DNA of 9,845 bases from Planctomycetota bacterium (GTDB lineage Bacteria > Planctomycetota > Phycisphaerae > UBA1845). Of the stretch, positions 7,401 to 9,845 are shown piece after piece. A model generated the notes under the pieces. It did not search any database and had not been told where the DNA came from. It worked only from the letters and a program-made list of their open reading frames with translations. The stretch is taken from contig JADFMZ010000090.1 of assembly GCA_022563615.1 (NCBI GenBank), positions 1-9,845 of the forward strand, in the 5' to 3' direction. Position numbers and translations under genes: made by a program. Each line of letters begins with the position of its first letter. The first letter of the stretch is position 1.

Positions 7401-8868
7401 CGAAACGCTGATCGAACAGATCGGTGATGACCTCACCGATACGTGAGGCGTCGGTGAATTCCAGTTGCAACAGCCGGAGGGGAAACTTCAGCGCGGTGGC
7501 GGGCCGGTCCAATTCCCCGACGATCATTTCCACCAACTGCAACTGCTCCTGCCGGCCGGTAACGATCAGCGTGTTCGTGCGCACGTCCGTGGATATGCCG
7601 ATGTCGTAGACGATTTTGCCCAACGCTCCTTCGGGGAGTGCGTCGGCGCCGCTGCCGTCCGGATCCGCGGGGAGGTTCTTGCCCTCGTCGAACATTTCCT
7701 GGAGGGTGCTGGCGATCGACTCGGCGTCGGCAAAGCGCAGCGGGAAGATGCGCACATCAATCTCCTCACCCATCGGCACGCCGTCCAGCAGGCGAATCAA
7801 CTCGCCCACCGGGCCTACGTTCTCCTCGACGGTCGCGACAATCAGGCTGTTGGTGCCGTTGTCCGCAATGATTCTCGTCGGCTTCTGCAAATCGATCGGC
7901 GGAAGCTCGATCAACTCTCCCGAAGGCAGCGCCTTGCTGATACTCAGACGGTAGATAACCTCCTCCACGTTTTCCCGATCCTTCTGCGAGGTCAGCAACT
8001 CGTTGACAACGTCAGCCAGTTCGCTCGCTTTGGAGTGCAGCAGTGGATACAACGTCAGCTTCACGTCCCCCCACCCTTTGACGGGCTCGACGTCGATCTG
8101 ATTGAGCAGTTTCTGAATGCGCTCGCGCTCAGCCTCAGGAGCAATCACCAGGAGAGAGTTATTGGCGTTGTTGGCGATAACCTGGATCTCGCCGGTTGCG
8201 CCGGTCTGCCCCCGCTTCGCGTTGATCTTTTGGATAATCTCGTTGAGCTGGGTGGCCACGTCGCTGGCCTTGCGATGCTTAACCGAAAACACAAGCTGCT
8301 CAAACTCCGGCAGCTCCTCTTCCAGCTCGTCCACCTGCGCAATCACGTCCAGTACGAAGTCGAGGTACTTCGGCACGGCGCCGACCAGAAGCACGCTGGG
8401 GGAAAGCGCCGTGACCGTAACCTGATCCTCCGGCCGCTGGTTCGGTTCAAAGAGCACCTCGCGCAGGGCCGGCTCGACCGTCCGGGCGATCTCAGCCGCG
8501 TCGCGTTTCGTGACCCGCACCACTTCGAGCGTCTTGCGGTCCGTCGTTTCGTCGAGCATCCGAATCAAGAGCTCAAGCGCCGCCACCGCCTCCTCCGGAC
8601 CCTGAAGAATCATCTGGTCGCCGACGACCTCGACGTCGATCTCCGCCCCGATCAACACGTTGAACATCTCGGGATCGAGCGCCCGCATCAGTTCGCCCAG
8701 GTCAGCCGGCTGACGATCGTCGGCAACCTGCTCAGGCTCCGCCGTCGGTTCGGGTTCGGCCTGCGCGACGGCGAGTGGAGCCGTCCACAGCACACCGACT
8801 GCACACGCAACCCATCCCCATCTTTTCCATGTTCGGTGGCATAGCATTCCGGCGATCCTACCTTTCAT
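4444..8868 (-). CDS. Giant secretin (GspD/PilQ-like) with about twelve tandem N1-like domains
   Basis: A 1474-residue exported outer-membrane channel protein, about twice the usual GspD length (roughly 650-750). The start at 8868 has GGGAGGG nine bases upstream. Starts at 8931 and 8877 are worse placed, and ATG 8847 would give a more typical 30-residue signal. A signal peptide (hydrophobic WVACAVGVLWTAPLAV, cleavage likely after AQA at 37) is followed by an acidic linker. Then come a half N-type unit (about 60-112), twelve N1/secretin_N-like units (113-1126), the secretin barrel (about 1127-1370) and a 104-residue Pro-rich tail with three YGP motifs. Barrel landmarks are VMITVLIAEVTLSDDIELGI (1127-1146), LEILSRPILLVRNGEEGKI (1211-1229), VGIVLTATPHISPDG (1258-1272), VRDGETVIIGGLI (1312-1324) and VPILGDLPWIGPLF (1335-1348). 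This is the type II secretion or type IV pilus family. The C-terminal tail may correspond to the pilotin-binding S region. No ATPase, pseudopilin or inner-membrane partner is in the window. Confidence 0.95.
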   Translation of the reverse strand: MKGRIAGMLCHRTWKRWGWVACAVGVLWTAPLAVAQAEPEPTAEPEQVADDRQPADLGELMRALDPEMFNVLIGAEIDVEVVGDQMILQGPEEAVAALELLIRMLDETTDRKTLEVVRVTKRDAAEIARTVEPALREVLFEPNQRPEDQVTVTALSPSVLLVGAVPKYLDFVLDVIAQVDELEEELPEFEQLVFSVKHRKASDVATQLNEIIQKINAKRGQTGATGEIQVIANNANNSLLVIAPEAERERIQKLLNQIDVEPVKGWGDVKLTLYPLLHSKASELADVVNELLTSQKDRENVEEVIYRLSISKALPSGELIELPPIDLQKPTRIIADNGTNSLIVATVEENVGPVGELIRLLDGVPMGEEIDVRIFPLRFADAESIASTLQEMFDEGKNLPADPDGSGADALPEGALGKIVYDIGISTDVRTNTLIVTGRQEQLQLVEMIVGELDRPATALKFPLRLLQLEFTDASRIGEVITDLFDQRFEAAQSTGANQASLERERVFLSVDIRTNSLLLSASPENYTEIATIVAQLDTKPARLFDQIRIVRCDRISALILKEKIDELWKRKADLRQQQDLSQDLPIVVVDERSNSLIIASSVEDFEEIERLVQTLESQPLIDDIQLFSLEFADATVLAGMLDELFDGMQGQSETFKAPTILPDPRSNALVVAGARDTMERVSDMVRRLDVVSGPLTAIFHVYTLQHASASKLSQRMQELFDSRAEGQEISRTPIVVLADESSNSLVCSASRDDHEAIVDLIGLLDKPSSLARQFEIFPLKMAKAPTVAEKLESLFQSQADGATGRADAISAIADERTNSIIVWASPAEMINIGQVIHRLDTATPAVEMMIKVVQLRQALANDFATLLQDVLLGEGAGGDDERAIIVSFLEKDNRGREVLRKLLRQDIKIQADPRTNSLMLLAPLDSMAMLEAMIRDFDRIRPVTSEIRMFPLINSDAQTMVDQLTDLFSPADGADGETRSQLVFGAFADDMDLTQVGQELRFAADPRTNTLIVAGSRVYVNMVEDLVTYLDAQEAEDRITEVYQAKFRDAADLANAIQGFIQQEVDILGDVNDEESRMRRQERQISVESIGQEGEGSSSLLIGTSRRAYSRTMEMVQALDRPEPQVMITVLIAEVTLSDDIELGIEIAGQDLRFSKNAVVGPNGIIQGSNFDWVTGTSLGAAGTGLGFNFTLTGEDFSFLFHALQTNSRLEILSRPILLVRNGEEGKITIADQVPIVTSTQVTDTGGITTGVGREDVGIVLTATPHISPDGYVTIDLSQEISNISGENIQLTEGLSEPIFSTREVQTIVTVRDGETVIIGGLIQTRRSEGVVKVPILGDLPWIGPLFRTTSVSTSKTDLMIVLTVDILRTDDDVRRMAEEQRDKYELPESILRHPFMEGLRILPEQDGFGPAVGAPHEDPTPEKRHLERRDQYGPRPKTYGPALPRPMSTSTASAALPVYGPRVATKTLDERE
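5491..8532 (-). repeat. Tandem array of twelve diverged N1-like domains within the secretin
   Basis: Each unit of about 75-100 residues has the same order: a strand such as IRIFPLRFADA, a helix such as SIASTLQEMFDE, a variable loop, a strand with the signature D-x-R-[TS]-N-[ST]-L-I-V, and a helix ending in LD. Signature copies are NNSLLV (236), TNSLIV (339), DVRTNTLIV (428), DIRTNSLLL (512), DERSNSLII (591), DPRSNALVV (664), DESSNSLVC (740), DERTNSIIV (815), DPRTNSLML (913) and DPRTNTLIV (1006). Weaker copies are SPSVLLV (156) and GSSSLLI (1097). Unit boundaries by residue are about 113, 189, 268, 371, 462, 547, 624, 699, 774, 850, 947 and 1039. The units differ clearly at the protein level, so the duplication is old and not an assembly artefact. 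Units 3, 4, 10 and 11 carry longer insertions. Confidence 0.9.
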
Positions 8869-8877
8869 CCGTCTCAT

Positions 8878-8885
8878 CCCTCCCT
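8878..8885 (-). promoter_or_regulatory. Ribosome binding site deciding the secretin start
   Basis: On the minus strand AGGGAGGG lies nine bases before the ATG at 8868. It directly abuts the in-frame ATG at 8877 and lies far downstream of the ATG at 8931, so it selects 8868 over both. The ATG at 8847 has AAAGGTAGG about ten bases upstream and remains a second candidate. Confidence 0.55.
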
Positions 8886-8893
8886 GTCCTGGA

Positions 8894-8913
8894 CGTCGGG
8901 ATCCATCCCGACG
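8894..8913. repeat. Perfect 9-bp inverted repeat in the secretin 5' leader
   Basis: CGTCGGGAT and ATCCCGACG flank CC. On the minus strand it sits 25 bases upstream of the secretin start and 80 bases after the stop of the preceding gene. No T-run follows in the minus-strand direction, so it is not a standard terminator. It could be a REP-like intergenic element, an RNA hairpin affecting secretin translation or message processing, or an operator. Confidence 0.55.
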
Positions 8914-8993
8914 CGCCTTGGCCGCGTACATAACACATTCACATGTGCGCCGCCAGATTCTTTTTGCAAACTCACAACGCCCAAACCGTGGTC

Positions 8994-9845
8994 CTATCGG
9001 TTCGACCGACTCCCGGAACGGCGCGGACGGCTGGTGGCCGGCCTGCTGCCTCTGCTGCGGTTGGAACTACTTCCTCCGCTGGTGGCCCGTCGCGGGCGAC
9101 TGGAGGATCTGTTTCCACTAGCGCGACCGCGACTGCCACTGCTTGAACTGCCCCGCCGCGCCCGACCGCGATCCGATGACCGCCCCGTCAACTGGTCGAT
9201 AACGCGCTGGATGTCGTCCGCACGAACGTTGTTCAGTCGGACCACGCGGGTCGCGCGCCCTCCCGCCGGTCCCATCTTTTCCATCGCCCGGATCATCTTC
9301 TCGGCATTCTCAAAGAGTGAGGGCGTGCCGGCCAGGATCAGCGAACTCGTTCTAGTATCGGGCGTCACAGTAATTCGCGGTATCGACATGCGGCTCGACG
9401 TCCCCACCAGGGCCGCCGCGCCCTCGTTGACCGCGAGCTGCACCAGGTCCGCCAGGTCGGTGACATTGATCCCCTGGGAAACCTGAACAATGCGAATGCT
9501 CTGCTTGTCAGCAGCCTCCGGCGTGTCGAGCGATTGCACCACCGCCTCGATGCCTGAAAGATCCATCGGGCTGGCGCGAACAATCAAAGCATTCAGCGCC
9601 TCGTTGGCGGCAAAGATCGGCGACGGCTGCGCGCCGCGCCGTCGCCCATCCGCGAACATCTCCTGAAGCGTGGGAAGAACCTGCCCCACCTTGGCATGTT
9701 TCAGCACGATCATTTTCGGGATCGTCCCTTGCTCTCCGGCGGCGTCCAGTTCGTGAATCTGCGCCTCGATCCGATCCACCATCTCCTTGCCGCCGCTGAC
9801 AACCAGCGCGTTGCTTTGAACCAGCAGACTGATACGAATGTTGCC
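8994..9845 (-). CDS. Secretin N1-domain protein with Ser/Arg-rich C-terminal tail (5' end outside window)
   Basis: The frame is open to the window edge, so the N-terminus is missing; 283 residues are visible. They contain the end of one N1-like unit (NIRISLLVQSNALVVSGGK), two full units (KMIVLKHAKVGQ to LDTPEA, with ALNALIV; SIRIVQVSQG to MEKMG, with DTRTSSLIL) and the first half of another (TRVVRLNNVRADDIQRVIDQLTG). The units match those of the neighbouring secretin. Instead of a barrel, the protein ends in 62 residues that are about two-thirds Ser and Arg, with Gly, Pro, Ala and Thr, no Lys and a single acidic residue. The tail is probably disordered and strongly cationic. The gene lies 125 bases upstream of the secretin on the same strand, so a shared operon and physical partnership are likely. 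A frameshift that replaces a lost barrel is possible, but no other long minus-strand frame covers the tail. Confidence 0.85.
   Translation of the reverse strand, partial: GNIRISLLVQSNALVVSGGKEMVDRIEAQIHELDAAGEQGTIPKMIVLKHAKVGQVLPTLQEMFADGRRRGAQPSPIFAANEALNALIVRASPMDLSGIEAVVQSLDTPEAADKQSIRIVQVSQGINVTDLADLVQLAVNEGAAALVGTSSRMSIPRITVTPDTRTSSLILAGTPSLFENAEKMIRAMEKMGPAGGRATRVVRLNNVRADDIQRVIDQLTGRSSDRGRARRGSSSSGSRGRASGNRSSSRPRRATSGGSSSNRSRGSRPATSRPRRSGSRSNR
8997..9182 (-). repeat. Low-complexity Ser/Arg/Gly-rich coding tract
   Basis: This codes for the 62-residue tail of the N1-domain protein. I count 19 Arg and 21 Ser, with short irregular motifs such as GSSSSGSRGR, RPRRATSGG and SRPRRSGSRS. There is no exact tandem repeat at DNA level. 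The composition suits binding to a polyanion such as nucleic acid, lipopolysaccharide or an acidic surface polymer, but this is inference. Confidence 0.75.

Noticed and set aside
5491..8532. Assembly artefact or recent duplication as the source of the repeat array
   Set aside because: The units differ strongly in sequence and length and show no near-identical DNA copies, so they are old diverged domains.
7465..8844. A 459-codon open frame on the plus strand
   Set aside because: Also antisense to the secretin repeats; His/Arg/Gln/Leu-rich and without domain motifs.
8869..8931. Longer secretin N-terminus from the ATG at 8931
   Set aside because: The extension covers a perfect inverted repeat and the ribosome binding site, and it would put 21 charged residues before the signal peptide.

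Overview
The window most likely comes from a member of the Planctomycetota, or at least of the PVC superphylum. The best evidence is the small basic protein at 922-1164, which matches from memory a family confined to Planctomycetes, Verrucomicrobia, Lentisphaerae and Chlamydiae. A giant secretin, palindromic G+C-rich intergenic elements and moderately high G+C fit the same assignment. No ribosomal RNA, tRNA, CRISPR array, transposase or phage gene is visible.

The window is two blocks that converge at about 3580-3760. The left block (1-3578, plus strand) holds four genes. They are a single-pass membrane protein with a possible C-terminal SPOR-like domain, the PVC small basic protein 15 bases downstream, a fold-type I PLP-dependent aminotransferase, and a diadenylate cyclase. 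The cyclase follows a 279-base leader containing several inverted repeats. It joins a pyruvate-kinase-C-terminal-like domain to a DisA_N (DAC) catalytic domain, which is the architecture of archaeal DacZ rather than of bacterial DisA or CdaA.

The right block (3759-9845, minus strand) looks like an envelope or secretion operon. It begins outside the window with a protein made of secretin N1-type repeats that ends in a Ser/Arg-rich tail instead of a beta-barrel. Next comes a 1474-residue exported secretin with about twelve tandem N1-like domains in front of a type II secretion/PilQ-like barrel. Last is a lipoprotein whose possible start lies one base after the secretin stop codon. A natural reading is an outer-membrane channel with a very long periplasmic stem, an N-domain partner and a lipoprotein that may act as pilotin or accessory. 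That functional link is inference.

The intergenic regions hold three palindromic elements that may be dispersed genomic repeats: one upstream of the secretin, one inside the doubtful N-terminus of the lipoprotein, and one in the convergent gap. The one in the gap, with a TATAAT box before it and a T-run after it, could also be a terminator or a small RNA. No stretch longer than 300 bases is without a gene.
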